Assembly: GCA_005799495.1 (NCBI GenBank)
Contig: SYGP01000013.1
Span: 1-32,757 of the forward strand
Direction of reading: 5' to 3'
Source of the DNA: Planctomycetia bacterium
GTDB taxonomy: Bacteria > Planctomycetota > Phycisphaerae > Phycisphaerales > SM1A02
DNA length: 32,757 nucleotides
The notes below the pieces were generated by a model. The model saw nothing but the letters and a program-made list of their open reading frames with translations. It was not told where the DNA came from and searched no databases. The translations under genes were made by a program, and so were the position numbers. Of this stretch, positions 15,424-23,822 are shown one piece after another; within the stretch, counting starts at the first letter, position 1, and each line of letters begins with the position of its first letter.

Positions 15424-17144
15424 ACGTGCCCTCGTGCATGTTCGCCCTGCATCTCGGCGGCAAACGCTGCTGCCTCGCGCGCGGGGTCAACGTCGTAGCC
15501 CTTCTCTGCCGGGTTCCACTGAAGCATCGAGAAGTCATATGGATTGCCGACTCGCGGGGTGGTCTTGAAATTGTCGTGCGGTGGCGGCGATGTGCACTGC
15601 CACTCCAGGCTGCGACCGCCCCACGGATTCGCCGGCGCCGGCGCGCCGCTTCGGAGGCTCTGGACGAAGCAGACCGCCGTGGTGAGGAACCCGATGCCCA
15701 TGATGTACGAGCCGATCGTGGAGATCACGTGATACACCTGGAACTCAGGCTGGTAGTCGTAGTAACGGCGCGGCATGCCTTGGCTTCCGAGCATGAACTG
15801 CGTGAAGAAGGTCAGATTGAAGCCGATGAAGATGATGATGCAGCCAGCGATCGCCAACTTCTCGTCATACATCTTGCCCGTCATCTTCGGCCACCAATGG
15901 TGCAGCCCACCGATCATTGCAATCAGGGCTGAGCCCATCATCACATAGTGGAAGTGCGCAACGACGAAATAGGTGTCGTGCAGGTGTACGTCGGTGTTCA
16001 GTGTCGCCAGATGGATGCCCGTGAGACCGCCGATGGTGAACAGGAAGAGGAACGCGAGCGCGTACATCATCGGCGCGGTCAGCGAGATGGTCCCCTTGTA
16101 CAGGGTCATCGTCCAGTTGAAAGTCTTGACCGCAGACGGGATCGCCACGCTGAAGGAAATCAGCGAGAAGATGGTGTTCATCAGGCCGCTCTGCCCCGAG
16201 GTGAACATGTGGTGTCCCCACACAAGGAAGGAGAACATCGCGATGGCGATCGATGAGAAAGCGATGAATCGATAGCCGAAGATCTGTCGGTGCGCGTGTA
16301 CGGCAATGAGTTCGCTGATGATGCCCATGGCGGGCACGATCATGATGTAGACCGCTGGGTGGCTGTAGAACCAGAAGAAGTGCTGGTACAGCACGGGATC
16401 CCCACCCATCGATGGGTTGAAGATGCCGATGTTCAGCAGGCGCTCCACGATGAGAAGGCACAGCGTGATTGCCAGCACAGGCGTGGCGAGCACTTGGATG
16501 ATCGCCGTCGAATACAGCGCCCACAGGAAGAGCGGCATCCGGAACCAGGTCATGCCTGGCGGCCGCAGCTTGTGCACCGTGACGATGAAGTTCAGCCCGG
16601 TGAAGATCGAGGAGAAGCCGAGGATGAACACACCCGTGAGCACGGGGATCACTCCACCAGTCGTGGTCGTGGTCGAGTACGGCGTATAAAAGGTCCACCC
16701 CGTATCGAAGCCGCCCGCAGCGAGCGAGTAGAGCGTGAACCCTGCGCCCGCGAGCCACAGCCAGAACGAGAAGAGGTTGAGCCGAGGGAACGCCACGTCC
16801 TTGGCGCCGAGCATGATCGGCAGAACGAAGTTGCCGAGCGCGGCGGGGATGCTCGGGATGATCACGAGGAACACCATGATCGCGCCGTGCAGCGTGAAGA
16901 ACTGGTTGTAGGTGTCCGCGCTGACGATGGTGCGTCCGGGCGTCAGCAGCTCGGTTCGCAGCAGGAGCGCGAAGGTGCCGCCCACGAAGAACGAGACCAG
17001 CACGGCACCCATGTACATCACGCCGATCCGCTTGTGGTCGAGCGTCAGGATCCAGGACAGGAATCCGCGCGAGTGCGTCAGGTAATTGTCGGGGACATCG
17101 ACATGGTCGACTGCGTGCGGTCTTGGTGCTGTGACTGTGCTCAT
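15420..17144 (-). CDS. ctaD: Cytochrome c oxidase subunit I, A2-type haem-copper oxidase
   Basis: The catalytic subunit that reduces O2 to water and pumps protons. Of 574 residues, metal ligands visible are His86 (low-spin haem), His262 and the cross-linked Tyr266 (Cu-B, in [10 protein letters not shown]), His311-His312 (Cu-B, WGHHMF), and His397/His399 (VVAHFHYVM). The motif is YSHPAVY rather than GHPEVY: the D-channel glutamate is replaced and a Tyr-Ser pair is present, which defines A2-type oxidases such as the caa3 enzyme of Rhodothermus marinus. K-channel sequence [12 protein letters not shown] is retained. The ATG at 17144 is preferred over a TTG at 17159 because GGAGAGG lies 6 bp upstream (17151-17157 on the + strand). 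It follows ctaC by 39 bp and overlaps ctaE by 4 bp. Confidence 0.96.
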   Translation of the reverse strand: MSTVTAPRPHAVDHVDVPDNYLTHSRGFLSWILTLDHKRIGVMYMGAVLVSFFVGGTFALLLRTELLTPGRTIVSADTYNQFFTLHGAIMVFLVIIPSIPAALGNFVLPIMLGAKDVAFPRLNLFSFWLWLAGAGFTLYSLAAGGFDTGWTFYTPYSTTTTTGGVIPVLTGVFILGFSSIFTGLNFIVTVHKLRPPGMTWFRMPLFLWALYSTAIIQVLATPVLAITLCLLIVERLLNIGIFNPSMGGDPVLYQHFFWFYSHPAVYIMIVPAMGIISELIAVHAHRQIFGYRFIAFSSIAIAMFSFLVWGHHMFTSGQSGLMNTIFSLISFSVAIPSAVKTFNWTMTLYKGTISLTAPMMYALAFLFLFTIGGLTGIHLATLNTDVHLHDTYFVVAHFHYVMMGSALIAMIGGLHHWWPKMTGKMYDEKLAIAGCIIIFIGFNLTFFTQFMLGSQGMPRRYYDYQPEFQVYHVISTIGSYIMGIGFLTTAVCFVQSLRSGAPAPANPWGGRSLEWQCTSPPPHDNFKTTPRVGNPYDFSMLQWNPAEKGYDVDPAREAAAFAAEMQGEHARGHV

Positions 17145-17183
17145 CGAAAACCTCTCCAATGGAATCGAACTTCGAAATGTTCC

Positions 17184-18293
17184 TTACTTCGTCGCCACGG
17201 GCACGGACTTCGTCCAAGCGCCTTTGGCATCAAACTCATCCAGATGCTTCATCATGCCGATGACCGCTTCCACGCCGCGGTCGTTCAACTGCCCCTTGAA
17301 TGTCGGCATGACATTGCCGTAGGGGGCGACCAGATGCTTGCCGGGGTTGTAGATGGAGTCGCGGATGTAATCCTCTGGTGTCGCATACTCCTTGCCCGGC
17401 CCGATCAGATCCGCATAGGACTTCCCATCGGTGAACGCCGAGCTGCCGGTCGGGTTGCTGACGCGCTCCCAAATGCCCTTCCACGACGGGCCCAGTCCCG
17501 CGGTGCCATCGATCGAGTGACACTGCTGGCATCGTGCGTACAGCTTCGGCCCCGCCTTGAAGTACAACTCCTCATCGGGGATTTCGTCGAGCCACGCGGC
17601 TTGCTTGGTCAGCCAGCCATCGAACTCAGGCTGCTCGAGCACGAGCACCTTGCGGTTCATGTTGCTGTGCCCTGTCCCGCAGTATTCGGTGCAGAAGAGG
17701 TGGTAGCCCTTCGATTCGTCGAGCCCGGTCGGCACATCACTCTGGAACCAGAGCGTGCTGAAGCGCCCCGGCACCAGGTCTCGCTTGACGCGAAAGGCAG
17801 GGATGTAGCAGGAATGCAGCACATCGTTGGAGCGCATCACGAGGCGCACAGGGCGACCCGCAGGCACCACGAGGTTGTCGGACTGCGCACCGTTGGGATA
17901 CTTGAAAGTCCACCCCCACTTGAACGCGGTCACATTCACATCAAAGGAATTCTTCGGGGGCGTGGTGAGATCCACGAAGCCGCGGAAACCGAAGAAGAAG
18001 ATGCCGATGCAGATGAGCAGCGGAATGATCGTCCAGGACAACTCGAGTCCCTGATGGTGGGTCAGTCCGTCGAGGCGGATCTTCGAACCCTCCTTGGCTC
18101 GGTACTTCCAGACAAAGACCACCATCATGCCGACGACAAGAACGAAGAAGAAGTAGCAGATGTAGTTGATCCAGTGGAACATTGTGTCCACTCCCGCGAC
18201 ATGGTTGCTCGCGCCCGATGGGAGCCAGAAGTCAGCGGGAGTCGCCGTAGGCGCGGCGGCTTGGGCAATCAGCATTGAGGCGATCGACAGCAT
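17184..18293 (-). CDS. ctaC: Cytochrome c oxidase subunit II with fused cytochrome c domain (caa3 type)
   Basis: Accepts electrons and passes them through haem c and Cu-A to subunit I. The 369-residue product has a cleavable or anchor N-terminal segment, two membrane helices (about 38-61 and 86-106), a cupredoxin domain with the Cu-A ligands His160, Cys201, Glu203, Cys205, His209 and Met212 (CTEYCGTGHSNM), and a C-terminal cytochrome c domain with CQQCH (255-259) and probable axial Met329 (NVMPTFKG). The fused haem c makes it a caa3 oxidase that can take electrons directly from a membrane donor. The ATG at 18293 has an AGGA 6-8 bp upstream and starts a signal-like segment; longer in-frame readings run through the SCO gene. 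It begins 8 bp after the SCO stop. Confidence 0.95.
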   Translation of the reverse strand: MLSIASMLIAQAAAPTATPADFWLPSGASNHVAGVDTMFHWINYICYFFFVLVVGMMVVFVWKYRAKEGSKIRLDGLTHHQGLELSWTIIPLLICIGIFFFGFRGFVDLTTPPKNSFDVNVTAFKWGWTFKYPNGAQSDNLVVPAGRPVRLVMRSNDVLHSCYIPAFRVKRDLVPGRFSTLWFQSDVPTGLDESKGYHLFCTEYCGTGHSNMNRKVLVLEQPEFDGWLTKQAAWLDEIPDEELYFKAGPKLYARCQQCHSIDGTAGLGPSWKGIWERVSNPTGSSAFTDGKSYADLIGPGKEYATPEDYIRDSIYNPGKHLVAPYGNVMPTFKGQLNDRGVEAVIGMMKHLDEFDAKGAWTKSVPVATK

Positions 18294-18301
18294 GGGGAAT
18301 C

Positions 18302-19255
18302 CTAGGAGGGGCGAGGCGCAGAAGTGGGAGGCAAGGCGCCGTCGCTCTGCGGAGCAAGTGCCGCGGCGCGAGTGCCGCGCAGGAAGAGAACAAGGAGCCC
18401 GGAGGCGATCACGACCACGGTGATGGCACCACCGACCTGCATGAGACGGAAAGCAAAGACCACATAACCCTGTGACGACGCGTCGTACTGGTGGCACCAC
18501 AGGATGAATCGATCGAGGGGAGTTCCAATACGCCCCTCGCCAGCCTCGACGATCGCCATCTTCATCGTGGCCGGTTCAAACTTGACGCCGTAGAGGTAGC
18601 GCACGATGCGTCCGTCCGCCGCGACCATCGCGAGCATCGCGGGATGCGAGTACTCGCCATCGGGCAGCCGTCGGTACTGGAAACCCACCGCATCGGCGAT
18701 CTGCGCGGGAGCAAGCGCCCCCTGCTCGCTTTGGACGGCGGTCAGGAAGTGAACGCCGCGGTCGCTGCCCGCTCGCTCGTACTCTGCGATGTAACCCTTC
18801 TTCTTCGCGCCCGCGAGTTCCCACGACTCCTGCGGATTCACGGAGATCGACACCAGGTCGAAGTCGCGTCCGATGGAGAGATCCACCTTCTGCAGCGATC
18901 GAATCGCCTCGTTCAGCACGAGCGTGCACAGCATCGGGCACTTGTAGTAGCCCATGTGCAGCATCAGGGGTCGACCGGACTTCAGCAGTTCACCGAGCGT
19001 CGTGGTGGAACCATCATCGAGAACCAAAGCGGTCTCCAGTGGAACGCGGTCGCCGAGGTGTTCGATGATCGTGACGCCTTCGAGTTCAGGCGCAACGCCC
19101 TCGGCAGAGATCGGGGCCTGCCCGGGCGCATGCGCAGGCATCGACATCTGCTGCGAGGCCGCATCGGCCGTCCACACCGCCAGAGCAGCGACAGCCACGC
19201 CGAGCGCATGGCGCACGGTTCGGCTGGTGCAGAGGTTGGGTGTTCGCTGGATCAT
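18302..19255 (-). CDS. SCO1/SenC-family copper chaperone for Cu-A
   Basis: A 317-residue thioredoxin-fold copper chaperone that delivers copper to the Cu-A centre of subunit II, encoded immediately downstream. An N-terminal signal/anchor (about 15-33) precedes the domain. The copper site is complete: GYYKCPMLC with Cys106 and Cys110, and His204 in EYSHPAML. A C-terminal extension beyond the usual SCO fold has ILWCHQYDASSQGYVVFAF and a membrane helix (about 274-293), seen in SCO proteins linked to ACIII-oxidase clusters. The ATG shares one base with the stop of the preceding small gene (TGATG), so the two should be translationally coupled; a longer upstream reading would run inside that gene. 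Confidence 0.92.
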   Translation of the reverse strand: MIQRTPNLCTSRTVRHALGVAVAALAVWTADAASQQMSMPAHAPGQAPISAEGVAPELEGVTIIEHLGDRVPLETALVLDDGSTTTLGELLKSGRPLMLHMGYYKCPMLCTLVLNEAIRSLQKVDLSIGRDFDLVSISVNPQESWELAGAKKKGYIAEYERAGSDRGVHFLTAVQSEQGALAPAQIADAVGFQYRRLPDGEYSHPAMLAMVAADGRIVRYLYGVKFEPATMKMAIVEAGEGRIGTPLDRFILWCHQYDASSQGYVVFAFRLMQVGGAITVVVIASGLLVLFLRGTRAAALAPQSDGALPPTSAPRPS

Positions 19256-19599
19256 CACTTTGCAGCTGGTGCAGCGACGCCTCGCTCGGTCACGATCTCC
19301 ATCGCGCGCGAGATCGGAATGCGGATTCGTGGTTGCATCGAGCCATCGGGCGCCGCCACGGAGTACTTCTGGTACTTGGCGAGTTCGCCCTCCTGCTCCA
19401 GACGCATGCCCTGAGACCAGGCGTTGGCAGGCATCACGACCTTTTCGTCCACTTCCTTGTTCTCGAAGCGGAAGAAGAACACGCAGGTGGCAATCACGAG
19501 CACCGAGAGGATGATGACGCCCGCGAGCGACACCACCCAGGTCTGTCCTGCTTCGGGATCGTCCATCATCTGCGGTTGGGTTGTTTCTGTCTGTGCCAT
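19255..19599 (-). CDS. Small single-pass membrane protein inside the ACIII-oxidase cluster, function unknown
   Basis: A 114-residue protein with a short hydrophilic N-terminus, one membrane helix (about 22-46, WVVSLAGVIILSVLVIATCV then FFFRF) and an acidic/basic soluble tail ending RGVAAPAAK. The tail includes KYQKYSVAAPDGSMQPRIRI and PISRAMEIV. I see no metal-binding or haem motif. It lies 59 bp after actF and its stop overlaps the SCO start (TGATG). The position between the complex III genes and the oxidase genes suggests a small subunit or an assembly factor, perhaps comparable to the single-helix ActG/ActH subunits described for some ACIII complexes, but I cannot show homology. Composition and codon use look like the neighbours, so the gene is probably real. 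Confidence 0.8.
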   Translation of the reverse strand: MAQTETTQPQMMDDPEAGQTWVVSLAGVIILSVLVIATCVFFFRFENKEVDEKVVMPANAWSQGMRLEQEGELAKYQKYSVAAPDGSMQPRIRIPISRAMEIVTERGVAAPAAK

Positions 19600-19658
19600 G
19601 GGTCGTGTGATGCGTGTGCGATGTTGAAGTCGTTCTGCGTCTGGCCGGCGGGGCGAGG

Positions 19659-20990
19659 TCAGATGTTCTCGAATCGGAGGCTCTCCTCAAAGCGCGGATC
19701 GCGGCGGCACACGAGCGCGCCCTTGGACAATCGTCGCGCCGTGAGTCCGACGGTCAGCCCAAGCAGCGCACCGAGCATGAGGAAGTTGAGCGGGTTTGAC
19801 AGTCCCGTGGTGGTGCCCTCATAGGCGGCGGCGAGCGCTTCATAGGTCGTGAATGTCGCGACATCCGATGGCACGACAGGCACCACGAGCCAGTAGATGT
19901 CGAGCCAAGCGAAGGCGAGCATCCAGATGCAGCCGAATGCCAGCGTGGCCTTCCAGCGCTTCGTCCAGCGCGAGATGAACAGGACGAACGGAATGATGAA
20001 ATGTCCGAAGAGCAGCGCGACACTGACCCACGACCAGTCACCGACCTGCCGCGCAAGGAACCAGACGGTCTCCTCCGGCAGGTTGCCGTACCAGATCAGC
20101 ATGTACTGGCTGAAGGCGATGTACGCCCAGAACACGATGCCGAACGCCCAGATCATCTTGCCGAGATCCTGATAGTGCTCACCCGTGATCACCCCTCGCA
20201 GGTAGCCGAGCGATTGCATCCGCAAGCATGTGAACGCCACCATCGAGAAGCCGGCCGCGCATGTTCCCGCGAAGAAGTACACCCCGAACATCGTGCTGAA
20301 CCATGCGGGCGAGAGCGACATGATCCAATCGAACGCCGCGAAGGTCGTCGTGAGCGCATACACGATGAGTGCCGGACCAGCGAAGGTGCGCATCTTGCGC
20401 GAAAGTGCCTGATCACCCGACGCGTCCTGGGCGCGCGAAGTGGACACGAACCAGTGCGCGATGCCCGCCCACAGGGCGAAGTACGCCACCGCACGGATCA
20501 GGAAGAACTGCGTGTTCAGGTAGGCGTTCTTGGCGGAAACGATGGCGGCCTCTGCCGGGTGCGCTGCCGCAAGATGCTCCATATCCGCCCACGGCCAGAT
20601 CAACGCGAGGCCGTGACCGTAACCCGCCCACTCGCGGTGCGAGAAGTGCAGCCACAACATGGGCAGGAGAAGAACGATCCAAAGCCACCGGAGATTCGCT
20701 GCGTGCGCCTCCGCGACACGCCGCACCGCAATGCCCCATCCGGCGCTGGTGATGTGCTGGATGAGCAGGAAGAAAAGAGATCCGAGCGAAAGCGTGAGAA
20801 CAAAGATGCCGTTCTGCAGCCACACCATGGCGACGGTGTGTGCATCCACGCTGCGCGCTGCAAAGAGTCCCGCACCGATCGCACACGCGAATGCCACGAG
20901 AAGCGCAACCTGCGAAACGCGCACGAGCCGTGAATCGCCGAGCACGCTTCGGTCCGAGAGGTCAGCGGTGGGAGCGAAGGTCGATGCCAT
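19659..20990 (-). CDS. actF: Alternative Complex III membrane subunit ActF (NrfD-like)
   Basis: A 443-residue polytopic subunit of quinol:cytochrome c/oxidase oxidoreductase. About ten membrane helices are predicted. It is a diverged relative of ActC/NrfD, and segments such as FAAFDWIMSLSPAWFSTMFGVYFFAG (residues about 216-241), FSQYMLIWYGNLPEET and WLDIYWLVVPVVP fit ActF proteins. In ACIII structures ActF pairs with ActC in the membrane arm; the quinol site is on ActC. The ATG at 20990 lies 2 bp after the actE stop, so translation is probably coupled. The order actE-actF-small gene-SCO-ctaC continues without a promoter-sized gap. Confidence 0.93.
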   Translation of the reverse strand: MASTFAPTADLSDRSVLGDSRLVRVSQVALLVAFACAIGAGLFAARSVDAHTVAMVWLQNGIFVLTLSLGSLFFLLIQHITSAGWGIAVRRVAEAHAANLRWLWIVLLLPMLWLHFSHREWAGYGHGLALIWPWADMEHLAAAHPAEAAIVSAKNAYLNTQFFLIRAVAYFALWAGIAHWFVSTSRAQDASGDQALSRKMRTFAGPALIVYALTTTFAAFDWIMSLSPAWFSTMFGVYFFAGTCAAGFSMVAFTCLRMQSLGYLRGVITGEHYQDLGKMIWAFGIVFWAYIAFSQYMLIWYGNLPEETVWFLARQVGDWSWVSVALLFGHFIIPFVLFISRWTKRWKATLAFGCIWMLAFAWLDIYWLVVPVVPSDVATFTTYEALAAAYEGTTTGLSNPLNFLMLGALLGLTVGLTARRLSKGALVCRRDPRFEESLRFENI

Positions 20991-20992
20991 GT

Positions 20993-21661
20993 TCAGAGAC
21001 CTCCCCGCTTGTCCGCGGGCACATCATCCATCGAAGCGTTCTGGCTGATCTGGAGCGCTCGCACATACGCGACGATGGCCCAACGATCTTCCGTGGGAAC
21101 CTGCGATCCATAACCGGCCATGTTGCGGACTCCATGCGTGATCGAGTTGAAGATCTGACCGACAGGCTGGATCGTGACGGTCGGGTCGTGCAGGCTCTTG
21201 GCCGCCACCCAGACCGTTCCGTTCACGGGACCTTCGGCGTTCGCGACGAGTTCCATGGCACGCTGGTTCACCGTGCCATTGCCCGCGCCCGTGTAACCAT
21301 GGCAAGGCGTGCAATAGATGTTGAAGCGTTCCTGTCCACGAAGCAGCAGCTTTGCGTCGAGTGTGAACTGCGAGGGGAGCGTTGTTGCCCACTGACCATC
21401 CACGACGCCATCGTTCAGATGCGCATCGAGGTACGCCTCGCCGCGCGCCACACTCCCCAACACCGCAGGTCGCTGCGAACGCTTGTCGGCGAACAGGTCG
21501 TTCTCGGACTGAGGCAGGAACTTCGCCTGAAGATCCATGTCCTGGATGATGTTGATCGGTCGGTTGGGATTCGGTCGCGAACGGGCGTTCGCGGCGATGA
21601 CCGGCGGCAACAGCAGCAGCAATCCCAGGATCAACAGCGTGTAGACGATGATCCGCGGCAT
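20993..21661 (-). CDS. actE: Alternative Complex III monohaem cytochrome c subunit ActE
   Basis: A 222-residue membrane-anchored c-type cytochrome facing the periplasm. An N-terminal hydrophobic segment (about 4-22) ends without a lipobox. One haem site, CTPCH (117-121, followed by GYTGAGNG), and a likely axial Met181 in NMAGYGSQV are visible. WAIVAYVRALQ near the end is the terminal helix of class I cytochromes c. ActE in ACIII passes electrons from the pentahaem ActA to the oxidase. The ATG overlaps the actD stop (TGATG), and the stop lies 2 bp before actF. Confidence 0.93.
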   Translation of the reverse strand: MPRIIVYTLLILGLLLLLPPVIAANARSRPNPNRPINIIQDMDLQAKFLPQSENDLFADKRSQRPAVLGSVARGEAYLDAHLNDGVVDGQWATTLPSQFTLDAKLLLRGQERFNIYCTPCHGYTGAGNGTVNQRAMELVANAEGPVNGTVWVAAKSLHDPTVTIQPVGQIFNSITHGVRNMAGYGSQVPTEDRWAIVAYVRALQISQNASMDDVPADKRGGL

Positions 21662-22275
21662 CAGCGGTCCTCCACCACCTCGACATGCGAGGCACCAAGC
21701 GACTTCAGGAACGCCTCCGTCTTCGAGCGGAGGAACTTCGGATCGCGCGCCTCGATCACCACGAAGAAGCGGTCATCACTCGCGCGTCGGAAACGATTGT
21801 TGGCGAGCAGAGGATGCGAAAGGCGCGGCAGGTTGTTCATCAGCAGCATCAGTCCCACAGTGGAAAGCGCGGACAGGAGAATCGTGAGTTCGAAGATCAC
21901 GGGAATCCACGCAGGCACGGACATCAGCGGCTTGCCCGAGATGAGGAAGGGATAGCCCGTCACCCACACGAGGGCCCAGATCGAGAAACTCGCCGCGTTC
22001 GCGAACGCCTGCAGGCAGAAACCGACGAGCGCGCCCGTCGCACCCGCGCCGAAAACCAGCACGGGCAGGATCGTGCGTCGCACCCCCATCGCCTTGTCGA
22101 GTCCGTGGACCGGGAAGGGCACATGGCAATCCCAGTACCGATAGCCCGCCGCGTGAACGCGCTTGGCGGCATCCATGATCTCCGCAGGCGTGCGGAACTC
22201 CGCCATCAATCCGAACGGGGCCGTTGTCGCCGTTGTGGACGGTGCGTCCACCTTTGGTGCGGTCAAGGTGCTCAT
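21661..22275 (-). CDS. actD: Alternative Complex III subunit ActD (DUF3341)
   Basis: A 204-residue DUF3341 protein. It starts with a cytoplasmic ferredoxin-like region ([20 protein letters not shown], then [21 protein letters not shown], typical of the family), has two central membrane helices (about 68-92 and 124-146), and ends with [13 protein letters not shown] and a small alpha/beta C-terminal part. ActD is a structural subunit of ACIII without cofactors. Its ATG overlaps the actC stop (ATGA) and its stop overlaps the actE start (TGATG). Confidence 0.93.
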   Translation of the reverse strand: MSTLTAPKVDAPSTTATTAPFGLMAEFRTPAEIMDAAKRVHAAGYRYWDCHVPFPVHGLDKAMGVRRTILPVLVFGAGATGALVGFCLQAFANAASFSIWALVWVTGYPFLISGKPLMSVPAWIPVIFELTILLSALSTVGLMLLMNNLPRLSHPLLANNRFRRASDDRFFVVIEARDPKFLRSKTEAFLKSLGASHVEVVEDR

Positions 22276-23819
22276 GGCTGTCCCTCCGAGGATCGCGGAT
22301 CACGCAAGGCCGGCATCGCTCCGCTCGGCACGCCATGCCCAGCATGACTGTCGTGCGGACCGCCGTGATGTGCATGTGCTCCGTGCGCATGCGGATCCGC
22401 CTCGGGCATGACCGCCTTCACTTCGGCGATGGCGATCATCGGCAGATAGCGGCAGAACAGCAGGAACAGCACACCAAACAGACCGAACGCGCCGACCATC
22501 GTTCCAATGTCAACCCAAGTCGGGACGAACTGGTCCCAGCTCGACGGCAGGAAGTCGTTGGCGAGGCTCGTCACGATGATCACGAACCGCTCGAACCACA
22601 TGCCCACATTCACGAAGATGCTGAGGATGAACATCAGGGGGATGCTCGTTCGCACCTTCTTGAACCAGAACAGCTGCGGCGTGATGACGTTGCAGCTCAC
22701 CATAATCCAATACGCCCACCAATACTGTCCGAAGGCACGGTTGACGAAGGCGAACTTCTCATACATCGCGCCCGAGTACCACGCGATGAAGAACTCCATC
22801 GAATACGCGTAGCCCACCATGCATCCGGTGAGGAGGATGATCTTGTTCATGTTGTCGAGATGCCGAAGGGTGATCAGGTCCTTCAGGCCGAACAGTTCGC
22901 GCGCGGGAACGGCGAGTGAAACCACCATCGCGAATCCGGAGAAGATCGCGCCCGCGACGAAGTACGGTGGGAAGATGGTGGTGTGCCAACCGGGCACCTG
23001 ACTGACCGCGAAGTCGAAGGACACCACGCTGTGCACGGAGAGCACGAGCGGCGTCGCAAGCGCAGCGAGCAGCAGATACGCGACTTCGTAGCGGTGCCAA
23101 TGGCGCATCGAACCGCGCCAGCCGATCGCCGCGAGCCCATAGGCAAACTGCTGGAACTTGCCTTTCGCACGGTCGCGGAGCGTCGCGAGATCGGGAACCA
23201 TGCCGATGTACCAGAAGACGAGCGACACGGTGAAGTACGTGCTGACGGCGAAGACGTCCCACAGCAGCGGGCTGCGGAACTGCGGCCACATCTCCATCGA
23301 GTTCGGCAGCGGGAACAGCCAGTAGGCCAGCCACACACGACCGACGTGGATGCCTGGGAAGAGTCCGGCGCAGATGACCGCGAAGATGGTCATTGCCTCC
23401 GCAAACCGATTGATGCCCGTACGCCACTTCTGCCGGAAGAGGAAGAGGATCGCCGAGATGAGCGTGCCTGCGTGACCGATGCCGACCCAGAAGACGAAGT
23501 TCGTGATGTCGTATGCCCACATCACCGGATTGTTGAGCCCCCAAACGCCGACACCCGTGAAGATCAGGTAGTTGACGCAGATGCCGAGGAACCCGAGCAT
23601 TCCAAGGCAGATCACAAACGCCACATACCAGGCAAGCGGTGGCTTGCTCTCGGCGACGCGGCAGACCTGATGGGTCACTTCGCCAAACCGGTGCATGTTC
23701 AGCACGAGCGGCGCGCGCCCACCGATGGGCTGCTCCGTGTTGTCCGTGTCGACAAAACCCTTGGTGGCAGAAGAGAGGTGCATGGACGGCTTGGATGGCA
23801 TGGATGAATGGCTCGCCAT
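22272..23819 (-). CDS. actC: Alternative Complex III quinol-oxidising membrane subunit ActC (NrfD/PsrC family)
   Basis: A 515-residue polytopic protein with about ten helices. Family segments include [32 protein letters not shown]-type loops (here [20 protein letters not shown]), [19 protein letters not shown] and [16 protein letters not shown]. ActC carries the quinol site of ACIII in known structures. The last ~45 residues form a His/Gly-rich tail (eight His within [21 protein letters not shown], about residues 475-495). The ATG at 23819 is 3 bp after the actB stop; the stop overlaps actD. Confidence 0.95.
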   Translation of the reverse strand: MASHSSMPSKPSMHLSSATKGFVDTDNTEQPIGGRAPLVLNMHRFGEVTHQVCRVAESKPPLAWYVAFVICLGMLGFLGICVNYLIFTGVGVWGLNNPVMWAYDITNFVFWVGIGHAGTLISAILFLFRQKWRTGINRFAEAMTIFAVICAGLFPGIHVGRVWLAYWLFPLPNSMEMWPQFRSPLLWDVFAVSTYFTVSLVFWYIGMVPDLATLRDRAKGKFQQFAYGLAAIGWRGSMRHWHRYEVAYLLLAALATPLVLSVHSVVSFDFAVSQVPGWHTTIFPPYFVAGAIFSGFAMVVSLAVPARELFGLKDLITLRHLDNMNKIILLTGCMVGYAYSMEFFIAWYSGAMYEKFAFVNRAFGQYWWAYWIMVSCNVITPQLFWFKKVRTSIPLMFILSIFVNVGMWFERFVIIVTSLANDFLPSSWDQFVPTWVDIGTMVGAFGLFGVLFLLFCRYLPMIAIAEVKAVMPEADPHAHGAHAHHGGPHDSHAGHGVPSGAMPALRDPRSSEGQP

Positions 23820-23822
23820 GGA

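Noticed and set aside
15865-17217. A 450-codon leftward frame overlapping ctaD
   Set aside because: It is the +1 or +2 frame of ctaD; composition is Arg/His/Pro-rich and no motif is present.
16290-18278. A 662-codon open frame on the + strand, antisense to ctaD and ctaC
   Set aside because: It is rich in charged residues, lacks domains and lies wholly against two confirmed oxidase genes.
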